Positions 1 through 5,259 of a DNA stretch of 5,259 bases are shown in pieces; position 1 is the stretch's first letter, and each line of letters starts with the position of its first letter. Made by a program: the position numbers and the translations under genes. The stretch spans positions 1 to 5,259 of the forward strand of contig JAFDAP010000160.1 of NCBI GenBank assembly GCA_019313765.1. The letters are read 5' to 3'. This DNA comes from Deltaproteobacteria bacterium (GTDB taxonomy: Bacteria; Desulfobacterota; DSM-4660; Desulfatiglandales; Desulfatiglandaceae). The notes under the pieces were generated by a model. The model was not told where the DNA came from. It was given only the letters and a program-made list of their open reading frames with translations, and did not search any database.

Positions 1-65
1 TGGATCATGCTTATTATCCTTTTACCCATACGGCCGGCAGCACCGGCAACAATTGCCTTTATCAT
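1..65 (-). CDS. dapB: 4-hydroxy-tetrahydrodipicolinate reductase, N-terminal fragment (cut by window edge)
   Basis: Only the first 21 codons are present; the rest lies beyond the left edge. The visible peptide begins MIKAIVAGAAGRMG, and residues 8-14 (GAAGRMG) are the glycine-rich nucleotide-binding loop that opens the DapB Rossmann fold. From family knowledge, DapB uses NAD(P)H in the cytoplasm to reduce the product of DapA to tetrahydrodipicolinate on the way to diaminopimelate and lysine. The ATG at 65-63 is preceded by a good ribosome binding site (AAGGAG, plus-strand 74-79, 8-base spacing), which fixes the start. It lies 49 bp downstream of the dapA stop on the same strand, so co-transcription is likely. 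Identification rests on a short peptide, but motif and position agree. Confidence 0.93.
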   Translation of the reverse strand, partial: MIKAIVAGAAGRMGKRIISMI

Positions 66-73
66 GATCCTGT

Positions 74-79
74 CTCCTT
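74..79 (-). promoter_or_regulatory. Ribosome binding site of dapB
   Basis: The minus strand reads AAGGAG here, 8 bases before the dapB ATG. It supports the start of the truncated dapB gene. The rest of the 49-bp gap between dapA and dapB (66-114) shows no promoter, terminator or hairpin that I can see. Confidence 0.8.
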
Positions 80-114
80 TAGTCTTCCATGCGGATACAT
101 TTTGTGCCATTCGC

Positions 115-987
115 TTAAATAAGACCGTAGTCCTTGAGCGCCTTTTTCAGCCGGTCCAGATTGGCAGAGGCCATGTTGCACATGGGCAGCCTGAACTCAT
201 CTGTTGTCTTTCCCATGAGCGCCAGGGACGTCTTTACGGGAATCGGATTGGTCTCGTAAAACATGGCCTGGCACAGGGGGAATAGCTTATAAAAAAGCCC
301 TGTGGCCTTTTCAATGTCTCCTTCCAGCCAGGCATTTACCATATCTGAGGTGTCTTTCGGGACTATATTGGCTACCACGGACACAACGCCTTTCCCGCCG
401 AGCGAAAGGACAGGAAGTGTCACATTGTCATCTCCGGAGAGGAGCGTAATGTTGTCTCCTGCAAGCTTTTTGATCTCGGCCATCTGCACCAGATTTCCCG
501 ATGCCTCTTTGATGGCAACCACGTCCGGGAGTTCGGCCAAGCGGGCAACGGTTTCGGGTAGTATATTTACACTGGTCCGACCGGGGACATTATAGAGGAC
601 CTGCGGTAGAGGCACGGCATCGGAAATGGCCTTGAAATGTTGGTAGAGACCTTCCTGGGTCGGTTTGTTGTAGTAAGGTGCGACTTGCAGGGTTGCATCC
701 GCACCCGCCTTCTTTGCGTGCGTTGTTAATTCTATTGCCTCATTAGTGTTGTTTCCCCCGGTTCCTGCAATGACCGGCACTCTCTTGTTGACGGCTGAAA
801 TAGCAACGTCAATGACCCGGCTATGCTCCTCCATATTCAGGGTAGCCGATTCGCCGGTCGTGCCGCAGGGCACGATCGCATTGGTCCCGTTTTCGATCTG
901 AAACTCAATGAGTTCCCGGTAGGCATCCTCATCCACTTTTCCGTCTTTAAACGGTGTTACAATAGCAACTATAGCTCCTTTAAACAT
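115..987 (-). CDS. dapA: 4-hydroxy-tetrahydrodipicolinate synthase (dihydrodipicolinate synthase)
   Basis: This 290-residue protein condenses pyruvate with aspartate 4-semialdehyde, the first committed step of diaminopimelate and lysine synthesis, in the cytoplasm. It is a complete class I aldolase-type TIM barrel close to the usual length (E. coli 292). Visible motifs are GTTGES at 42-47 (T43 and T44 of the proton relay), PYYNKP at 104-109 (Y106), LYNVPGRT at 131-138 (relay Y132, substrate-binding R137) and IKEASGN at 159-165, with K160 the Schiff-base lysine. H55, N79 and E83 match positions of the E. coli lysine-inhibition site, so feedback inhibition by lysine is plausible (inference). 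The ATG at 987 is preferred to an in-frame TTG at 1002, because AAGGAGG lies 5 bases before the ATG and inside the longer version. Stop is TAA. It is separated from dapF by 184 bp containing a palindrome. Confidence 0.98.
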   Translation of the reverse strand: MFKGAIVAIVTPFKDGKVDEDAYRELIEFQIENGTNAIVPCGTTGESATLNMEEHSRVIDVAISAVNKRVPVIAGTGGNNTNEAIELTTHAKKAGADATLQVAPYYNKPTQEGLYQHFKAISDAVPLPQVLYNVPGRTSVNILPETVARLAELPDVVAIKEASGNLVQMAEIKKLAGDNITLLSGDDNVTLPVLSLGGKGVVSVVANIVPKDTSDMVNAWLEGDIEKATGLFYKLFPLCQAMFYETNPIPVKTSLALMGKTTDEFRLPMCNMASANLDRLKKALKDYGLI

Positions 988-992
988 GATAA

Positions 993-999
993 CCTCCTT
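993..999 (-). promoter_or_regulatory. Strong ribosome binding site of dapA
   Basis: The minus strand reads AAGGAGG, 5 bases before ATG at 987-985. It decides the start: an upstream in-frame TTG (1002-1000) would place this site inside the coding region. Confidence 0.9.
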
Positions 1000-1072
1000 C
1001 AACTGTTGACTAAAGGGTTAGGCATTAACAACACCTGACATATTACCCATAGTATAATATTGTTTGAAATCC

Positions 1073-1162
1073 AAAATCCCCCCCGCCCCCCTTTACAAAA
1101 GGGGGAAGATGGGAGAAGCGACTTAAGTCCCCCTTTGCAAAAGGGGGATTGAGGGGGATTTT
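1073..1162. repeat. Nested palindromic intergenic repeat (REP/MITE-like)
   Basis: Two arms, 1073-1105 and 1129-1162, are inverted copies of each other. The outer ten bases AAAATCCCCC (1073-1082) pair perfectly with GGGGGATTTT (1153-1162). Each arm is itself a hairpin: CCCCCTTT-AC-AAAAGGGGG on the left and CCCCCTTT-GC-AAAAGGGGG (1129-1147) on the right. The 23-base spacer ends in the palindrome ACTTAAGT (1121-1128). The hairpin-within-hairpin layout is that of dispersed non-coding repeats such as REP doublets or small MITEs. In the transcript it could form a stable structure between dapF and dapA and affect RNA decay or relative expression. No transposase or clear target duplication is visible. 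Whether it recurs in the genome cannot be seen from here. Confidence 0.75.
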
Positions 1163-1171
1163 CTTATAAGA

Positions 1172-2017
1172 CTACAGCGCCTCCCGGTTTAGCTGTGCCT
1201 GGTAAACAATTGCGGTGTTTCCTTCGAGCCAGACCTGATCAAAGGAATCACCCGTACATACGAAATGAATGGTCAACTCCTCTCCTCCCCGGGTCTTGAC
1301 CTTTACGGGGGAGTTTGCCAAACCCCTGCTCGAGGCAATCAGGGCACAGGCAATGGCCCCGGTACCGCAGGCTAAGGTCTCATCTTCAACTCCCCTCTCA
1401 TAGGTCCTCATTTCCAATTGATCGGGGCCGGTTACTTTCATGAAGTCGGCATTGGTCCCTTCCGGAGAAAAGCGATTGTGGTAGCGGATGTCCCTCCCCT
1501 GTTCCTTGACAGGATGACTGGAAAGATCATCAACGCCGATCACCACGTGAGGGACTCCCGTATTTATAAAATCCACTATCTTCCAGCCCTTCTGAAACGT
1601 GATATCCACATCCCTTAAAAGGCCTGACGGTTTGGGCATAAGGACCTTGACAATGCGCCCGTTGACCTCTGCGGAGACGGGCCCGGCTAATGTCTCAAAG
1701 GTCATTTCGGGTCCGGCGATCCCCTTTAAAAAGGCGAAACGGGACACGCACCGCGCACCGTTACCGCACATCTCCACCTCCCCGCCGTCGGCATTCAGAT
1801 ATTGCCATCGGAAATCGTACTGGTTCGATTCGGTGACAAAAATCACGCCGTCCGCGCCCACAGACTCCCTGCGCCTGCAGGCCCTTTCCACCAGACGGCC
1901 CATTTCTTCATCTTTGATTTGCCCGTTGCGGTTGTCAATCAGGATGAAATCATTACCACTGCCGCTCATTTTCCAGAATTCAATTGGTTCCATATCGCTT
2001 ACGCTACGTTTATACAT
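1172..2017 (-). CDS. dapF: Diaminopimelate epimerase
   Basis: DapF interconverts LL- and meso-diaminopimelate in the cytoplasm, using two cysteines as acid and base without cofactor; the meso form feeds both peptidoglycan and LysA. The protein is 281 residues from this start (E. coli 274). Motifs are KMSGSGNDF at 16-24, GADG at 54-57, MCGNGARC at 83-90 with catalytic C84, the substrate-binding segment around EGTNADF (186-192), YERGVEDET (206-214) and ACGTGA at 216-221 with catalytic C217. Both halves of the pseudo-symmetric fold are intact. The start is uncertain. ATG at 2017 overlaps the lysA stop by 8 bases, which suits translational coupling. ATG at 1993 (residue 9, MEPIEFWKM) fits the usual family N-terminus better. 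Neither has an obvious ribosome binding site. Stop is TAG. Confidence 0.97.
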   Translation of the reverse strand: MYKRSVSDMEPIEFWKMSGSGNDFILIDNRNGQIKDEEMGRLVERACRRRESVGADGVIFVTESNQYDFRWQYLNADGGEVEMCGNGARCVSRFAFLKGIAGPEMTFETLAGPVSAEVNGRIVKVLMPKPSGLLRDVDITFQKGWKIVDFINTGVPHVVIGVDDLSSHPVKEQGRDIRYHNRFSPEGTNADFMKVTGPDQLEMRTYERGVEDETLACGTGAIACALIASSRGLANSPVKVKTRGGEELTIHFVCTGDSFDQVWLEGNTAIVYQAQLNREAL

Positions 2018-3269
2018 TAAGAAATTCAGGGATCATCTCTCCCTTGATCAGGTCTTCAAAGGTCTCCCTGGCCCTTATGGTATAAAAGCGGTCCTTGTTT
2101 ACCATCACCTCGCAGGCCCTGGGCCTTGAATTGTAATTGGAAGACATAGTGAATCCGTAAGCGCCGGCGCTCATAATGGCTGCAAGATCGCCCGGCTCAA
2201 AGGCATCCATTTCCCTTTCCTTTGCAAGGAAATCGCCGGACTCACATATGGGACCCACCATATCGGCAGTAACCGTGCCGCGGCCGGATTTCCTGACCGG
2301 CTCGACAGCGTGATAAGAATTATACAGGCTCGGCCGGATGAGGTCATTCATGGCCGCATCCACAATAAAGAATGCCTTTTCCCTTGTGGTCTTGGTATAG
2401 ATGACTCTTGTCACCAGGATTCCCGCATTGCCCGTAATTACACGGCCAGGCTCTAAAATCAGGGTCAGGTCCGCAGAGCCAAGCTCTTTTTTGATGGCCC
2501 CGGCATATTCATTCGGATGCGGGGGTTCCTCGCTGTCATAGGTAATTCCCAGCCCGCCTCCCAGGTCCAGATATCTTATCCTGATGCCCGTCTCTTCCAA
2601 TATTCTTATCAGGCCCTTCATCTTGCTGAGGGCATCCACAAAGGGGCTCGATTGCGTCAATTGCGACCCGATGTGACAGGAGACCCCTGTAACATCTATG
2701 TTCTTAAGCCCTGCTGCCAGGGTATATTGTTTTGGGGCGTCATTTATATCAATGCCAAATTTATTTTCTTTCAGGCCCGTGGAAATATAAGGATGGGTTT
2801 TCGGGTCAACATCCGGGTTGACACGGACGGCTATCCTTGCCTTCTTTCCTGTTCGTTTTGCCACTTCATCCAGTTTCAGGATTTCCTGGGGCGACTCCAC
2901 ATTAAACATGAGGATATCCGATTCAAGGGCATACTCAAGGGCTTCAACCTGCTTGCCCACACCGGAAAAGACAATCTTTGCAGGTTCAACCCCTGCCTTC
3001 AGTGCGCGGTATAGCTCCCCGCCCGAGACAATGTCCACACCGCCCCCTTCCGAGGCGAAGAGTTTCAAAATAGCCAGGTTGGAATTGGACTTCATGGAGA
3101 AACAGGTGAGGTGCTTCATTCCGTCAAATGCACTGTCAAAGGCCCTGAAATGTCGCTTGAGTGTGGCACAGGAATACAGGTAAACGGGAGTCCCAACCGT
3201 CCGGACAATTTCCTCCACAGGAACCTCTTCACAGTACAGCTCATTTTTTATGTAATGAAAGTGATGCAT
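2010..3269 (-). CDS. lysA: Diaminopimelate decarboxylase
   Basis: LysA is the PLP-dependent enzyme that decarboxylates meso-diaminopimelate to L-lysine in the cytoplasm. At 419 residues it is full length (E. coli 420). It has the alanine racemase-like barrel followed by the C-terminal beta domain of fold type III decarboxylases. K60 in FSMKSNSN (57-64) is the expected PLP lysine. Other landmarks are HIGSQ at 199-203, the phosphate-binding GGGLGI at 237-242, EPGR at 273-276, CESGD at 342-346 with active-site C342, and GAYGF at 369-373. The start MHHFHYIKNELYCE looks like a natural family N-terminus, yet no Shine-Dalgarno sequence is visible before the ATG. Only 13 bases separate the start from the palindromic repeat upstream, which may have replaced the original leader. 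Its 3' end overlaps or abuts dapF. Confidence 0.98.
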   Translation of the reverse strand: MHHFHYIKNELYCEEVPVEEIVRTVGTPVYLYSCATLKRHFRAFDSAFDGMKHLTCFSMKSNSNLAILKLFASEGGGVDIVSGGELYRALKAGVEPAKIVFSGVGKQVEALEYALESDILMFNVESPQEILKLDEVAKRTGKKARIAVRVNPDVDPKTHPYISTGLKENKFGIDINDAPKQYTLAAGLKNIDVTGVSCHIGSQLTQSSPFVDALSKMKGLIRILEETGIRIRYLDLGGGLGITYDSEEPPHPNEYAGAIKKELGSADLTLILEPGRVITGNAGILVTRVIYTKTTREKAFFIVDAAMNDLIRPSLYNSYHAVEPVRKSGRGTVTADMVGPICESGDFLAKEREMDAFEPGDLAAIMSAGAYGFTMSSNYNSRPRACEVMVNKDRFYTIRARETFEDLIKGEMIPEFLNV

Positions 3270-3433
3270 AGCTTTTGGATTTAAGATTGACTATTGAAAA
3301 TTGAAGATTGAAAAGGCACTCGATAAATTGACAAGCAATTTTCGTAAGTTCTCAATAAATTCGGGGGCTCCATCCGTGAACATGCCGTTAACCCGAACTT
3401 TTTGATAAGTTACCAATCTTCAATAGTCAATAG
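3270..3433 (-). other. Lipoprotein-lysA intergenic region
   Basis: This 164-bp gap is almost wholly occupied by the palindromic heptad-repeat element (3283-3448). I see no convincing gene on either strand. On the minus strand TTGAGA, a 17-base spacer and GTCAAT give a weak promoter-like pair inside the element (3334-3355 approximately), but the -10 matches only half of consensus, so I do not call a lysA promoter. No uridine-rich terminator tail follows the hairpins. Confidence 0.55.
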
Positions 3434-3448
3434 TCAATCTTCAATAAT
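3283..3448. repeat. Palindromic element bounded by inverted heptanucleotide repeats
   Basis: The left end (3283-3310) is four tandem heptads: AAGATTG, ACTATTG, AAAATTG, AAGATTG. The right end (3414-3448) is five heptads in the opposite sense: CAATCTT, CAATAGT, CAATAGT, CAATCTT, CAATAAT. The 28-base arms 3283-3310 and 3414-3441 match as inverted repeats at 26 of 28 positions. Inside is a second, weaker inverted repeat, 3344-3365 against 3392-3413 (18 of 22 pairs), and a small hairpin AAATTG-ACAAG-CAATTT at 3325-3341. The whole could fold into one branched structure in RNA. It resembles a non-autonomous MITE-like or short tandem repeat element; no protein is encoded. Its right end overlaps the last codons of the lipoprotein gene. 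Confidence 0.75.
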
Positions 3449-3907
3449 TAATTTCACCCGATTGGAAGGCGGACCCACCGCCCCCTTTGGGCCTATTAAA
3501 CGGACCTCAAAAAAGTGGATGCCCTCTTTTTTCTTTACAAAAATCTCGCACAGGAATTCTTCCCCCGCAAGGATTTCGCCCCTGATTTCCTGAAAGCCAG
3601 GATAGTCGATGGGGCACCCTTCACAGGGAGGATTCTTTAAAGAATACCGGGCATGGTAAACCCTGCAGCCAGTTACACCCGGTCTATCTTTCTTTTGCCC
3701 CTTTAGAACAGGGATACTCCCTTGAAGAAGGACCGCATCATTTGCCCATTTACCCTTCAACTGCTCCACCTTCAAAGGCATGTCTGTCTTAGAGAGAAAT
3801 GGGGGACCTTTTTTTCCGCAAGACATAAGGACAAGAAAAATTACACAGAAAATAACTGTATTGCTTAGCGATTTTATTACATAACGAAGGCTTCCTTTAT
3901 GTGTCAA
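3434..3907 (-). CDS. LptM-like outer-membrane lipoprotein with an extended C-terminal domain
   Basis: The 157-residue product has a signal peptide with basic residues at 4, 8 and 12, a hydrophobic core at about 17-28 and a lipobox L27-M28-S29-C30; glycine at the +2 position suggests outer-membrane sorting. The mature start CGKKGPP matches the conserved beginning of LptM (YifL), which in E. coli lies next to dapF and assists assembly of the LptD-LptE lipopolysaccharide transporter. E. coli LptM is only 67 residues; here about 110 extra residues follow. That part looks beta-rich, ends in PPSNRVKLI, which recalls the last strand of a fibronectin type III-like domain, and has cysteines C81, C95, C98 and C120, including CEGC. 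The start codon is TTG, overlapping the argH stop as TTGA, with GAGGAG 8 bases upstream and no better start before the signal peptide. Codons 154-157 and the stop lie within the repeat element. Function by homology is tentative. Confidence 0.85.
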   Translation of the reverse strand: MTHKGSLRYVIKSLSNTVIFCVIFLVLMSCGKKGPPFLSKTDMPLKVEQLKGKWANDAVLLQGSIPVLKGQKKDRPGVTGCRVYHARYSLKNPPCEGCPIDYPGFQEIRGEILAGEEFLCEIFVKKKEGIHFFEVRLIGPKGAVGPPSNRVKLIIED

Positions 3908-5259
3908 TTCTTTAGCTCCTCTTTTGCCTTGTTTAAGCTTTTTTGCACCATCTGCGGTCCTGTTCCGCCCGGGATGTTTCTTTTTTCAAGGCATGCTGAA
4001 GGGTCAAGCCATTCATATACATCCTCATCAATTTCTGATGAAAAATCCTTCATTATGTCCAGGGTAAGTTCATGAAGTTCTTTTCCCTGATCCATTGCAA
4101 CAAGGACCATCTTCCCCACAATGTCATGGGCCTCACGAAATGTCATGCCTTTACGTACCAGATAGTCGGCCAGGTCGGTGGCTGCCAGGAATCCCTTTTC
4201 GGTTGCCGCCTTTAACGCCTCGGCGTTGAAGGAGATCTCCTGAAGAAGCCGGCACATCACCTCGAGACAGATCAGGGCCGTGTCCGCCGTGTCAAACAGG
4301 GCCTCTTTATCCTCCTGCATATCCTTGTTGTAGGTCAAGGGAAGACCTTTCATGGTCGTCAAGAGTGAGATAAGGTGTCCATAGGCCCGGCCTGTTTTGC
4401 CCCTGATAAGCTCCGGAAGATCGGGGTTTTTCTTCTGGGGCATAATACTGCTGCCGGTTGAGAAGGCATCGGATATTGTTACAAACCCGAACTCCCGGCT
4501 AGACCAGATGACCAGTTCCTCGCTGAGCCTGCTCAGATGCATCATCAGGACAGAGACATTAAAGAGGAACTCTAAAACAAAATCCCTGTCGCTTACCGCG
4601 TCCATACTGTTTTCGGATATACTGTCAAAGCCCAGTTCCTTTGCCACCATTTCCCGGTCCAGGTCAAAGGTGGAACCTGCCAATGCGGCGCTTCCCAAAG
4701 GCATGGTGTTTGTCCTTTTTAAGTTTTCCTGAAAACGTTCCCGGTCTCTTTTCAGCATTTCATAATAGGCAAGCAGGTGATGGGCCAGAAGGACCGGCTG
4801 GGCCCTTTGAAGATGGGTATAGCCCGGCATGATCAGGTCAAAGTTCTTTTCCGCCAATGCCACGAGCGCTGATTGCGTGTCCCTTATCAAATCCGTCACG
4901 CGACCAATGTCATCTCTGACAAAGAGCCGGACATCCAGGGCCACCTGATCATTTCGACTCCTGCCCGTGTGCAGCTTTCCCCCCAATTCCCCTACCTTTT
5001 TAACCAGTGCCGTTTCCACAAGGCCGTGTATATCTTCGTAATCATCAAGAGGGATTTCATCCCTGTCCAGTTCGACCTTAATTTCTTCAAGGGCCGTCAA
5101 GATTTTTGATGCCTCCTCAGCCGTGATGATTTCCTGTTTGGCTAACATCCTTAAATGGGCCATGCTGCCTTCAATATCATAGGCATAAAGCCTGTGATCA
5201 AAGTCTATGGAGGCATTAAACCTGTTTACAAGGGCGTCTGTTTCTTCTCGAAAACGACC
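3904..5259 (-). CDS. argH: Argininosuccinate lyase, nearly complete (N-terminus cut by window edge)
   Basis: ArgH splits argininosuccinate into arginine and fumarate, the final step of arginine synthesis, as a cytoplasmic homotetramer of the fumarase/aspartase superfamily. The frame is open to the right edge, giving 451 visible residues (E. coli 457). The first visible residues, GRFREETDALVNRFN, correspond to the conserved GGRF near the family start, so only about ten residues are missing. An internal ATG at 5163 is not the start, since homologous sequence continues upstream of it. In window numbering, motifs are HTGRSRNDQV (97-106), GYTHLQRAQP (146-155, with general acid/base-region H149) and the superfamily signature GSSIMPQKKNPD (269-280) carrying the catalytic serine loop. 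The TGA stop overlaps the lipoprotein gene start by 3 bases, indicating coupling. Other arginine genes such as argG probably lie beyond the edge (inference). Confidence 0.98.
   Translation of the reverse strand, partial: GRFREETDALVNRFNASIDFDHRLYAYDIEGSMAHLRMLAKQEIITAEEASKILTALEEIKVELDRDEIPLDDYEDIHGLVETALVKKVGELGGKLHTGRSRNDQVALDVRLFVRDDIGRVTDLIRDTQSALVALAEKNFDLIMPGYTHLQRAQPVLLAHHLLAYYEMLKRDRERFQENLKRTNTMPLGSAALAGSTFDLDREMVAKELGFDSISENSMDAVSDRDFVLEFLFNVSVLMMHLSRLSEELVIWSSREFGFVTISDAFSTGSSIMPQKKNPDLPELIRGKTGRAYGHLISLLTTMKGLPLTYNKDMQEDKEALFDTADTALICLEVMCRLLQEISFNAEALKAATEKGFLAATDLADYLVRKGMTFREAHDIVGKMVLVAMDQGKELHELTLDIMKDFSSEIDEDVYEWLDPSACLEKRNIPGGTGPQMVQKSLNKAKEELKN
3916..3921 (-). promoter_or_regulatory. 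Ribosome binding site that supports a TTG start
   Basis: The minus strand reads GAGGAG inside the last codons of argH, 8 bases before TTG at 3907-3905. It is the main evidence that the lipoprotein gene begins with TTG; the only in-frame ATG follows at residue 28, within the lipobox, and would destroy the signal peptide. Confidence 0.75.

Larger units (their letters stand above)
988..1171 (-). other. dapF-dapA intergenic region
   Basis: This 184-bp gap has no convincing coding sequence. The dapF-proximal half carries the nested palindrome described separately (1073-1162). The dapA-proximal half is AT-rich and includes TATACT on the minus strand at 1051-1056, which resembles a -10 box, but I find no good -35 hexamer at normal spacing, so a separate dapA promoter is only a possibility. 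No uridine run follows either hairpin, so intrinsic termination is unlikely. I see no riboswitch-like structure that I recognise, and the dapA ribosome binding site closes the region. Confidence 0.6.

Noticed and set aside
988..1002. Longer dapA beginning at TTG 1002 (five extra residues, MKEVI)
   Set aside because: The extra codons consist of the AAGGAGG ribosome binding site itself, and the ATG at 987 gives the normal DapA N-terminus MFKGAIVAIVTPF.
988..1072. Lysine riboswitch in front of dapA
   Set aside because: The region is too short and lacks the multi-helix conserved core of the lysine riboswitch; only a weak -10-like TATACT is present.
1085..1147. Intrinsic terminators at the C-run/G-run hairpins
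   Set aside because: No uridine-rich tract follows either hairpin on either strand, and both sit between genes of one pathway on the same strand.
1599..2129. Plus-strand open frame of 176 codons opposite dapF and lysA
   Set aside because: It lies wholly antisense to two well-conserved enzymes, has a serine/proline/arginine-rich composition typical of a shadow frame and no recognisable domain.
2517..3183. Plus-strand open frames of 165 and 121 codons opposite lysA
   Set aside because: They overlap each other and are antisense to conserved lysA motifs; no ribosome binding site or family features are evident.
3283..3448. CRISPR-like array
   Set aside because: The repeats are contiguous heptamers in two inverted blocks, with no unique spacers of regular length and no cas genes.
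3402..3593. Plus-strand 63-codon frame starting in the heptad repeat
   Set aside because: Its repetitive N-terminus (YQSSIVNSQSSIINF) is simply the heptad repeat translated, and the rest is antisense to the lipoprotein gene.
5161..5163. argH starting at the internal ATG 5163
   Set aside because: The frame stays open to the window edge and the 32 upstream codons encode conserved argininosuccinate lyase sequence (GRF at the edge, DIEGS before the methionine).

Overview
The window is a stretch of bacterial chromosome with every recognisable gene on the minus strand. Read in the direction of transcription (right to left) the order is argH (first few codons lost off the right edge), a small LptM-like lipoprotein gene, lysA, dapF, dapA, and the first 21 codons of dapB (cut by the left edge). 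The base composition is mixed rather than extreme, and there is no phage, transposase, CRISPR or tRNA signal. A lysine/diaminopimelate cluster attached to the end of an arginine cluster by a small lipoprotein gene is, as I remember it, typical of the former Deltaproteobacteria (Desulfobacterota and relatives such as Geobacter). That placement rests on gene order and general protein character, not on a search.

Region by region: positions 3904-5259 encode argininosuccinate lyase, the last step of arginine synthesis. Its stop overlaps the TTG start of the lipoprotein gene (3434-3907), which has a clear signal peptide, a lipobox and a CGKKGPP start to the mature protein. A 164-bp gap (3270-3433) follows, filled by a palindromic element with heptanucleotide repeats at its ends. 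Then come lysA (2010-3269, diaminopimelate decarboxylase) and dapF (1172-2017, diaminopimelate epimerase), which overlap or nearly touch. A second gap (988-1171) carries a nested C-run/G-run palindrome. Then come dapA (115-987, 4-hydroxy-tetrahydrodipicolinate synthase) and, after 49 bp, dapB (tetrahydrodipicolinate reductase).

Together, DapA and DapB make tetrahydrodipicolinate from aspartate semialdehyde and pyruvate, DapF converts LL- to meso-diaminopimelate for peptidoglycan, and LysA decarboxylates meso-diaminopimelate to lysine. The steps between DapB and DapF are not in the window. In related bacteria an LL-diaminopimelate aminotransferase gene (dapL) often follows dapB, so it may lie just beyond the left edge, with argG or other arg genes beyond the right edge.

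I see no undescribed defence or mobile system. The items most worth a second look are the repeat element at 3283-3448, which supplies the last codons and stop of the lipoprotein gene and ends 13 bases before lysA; the LptM-like lipoprotein with a large cysteine-containing C-terminal region; and the second palindrome at 1073-1162.
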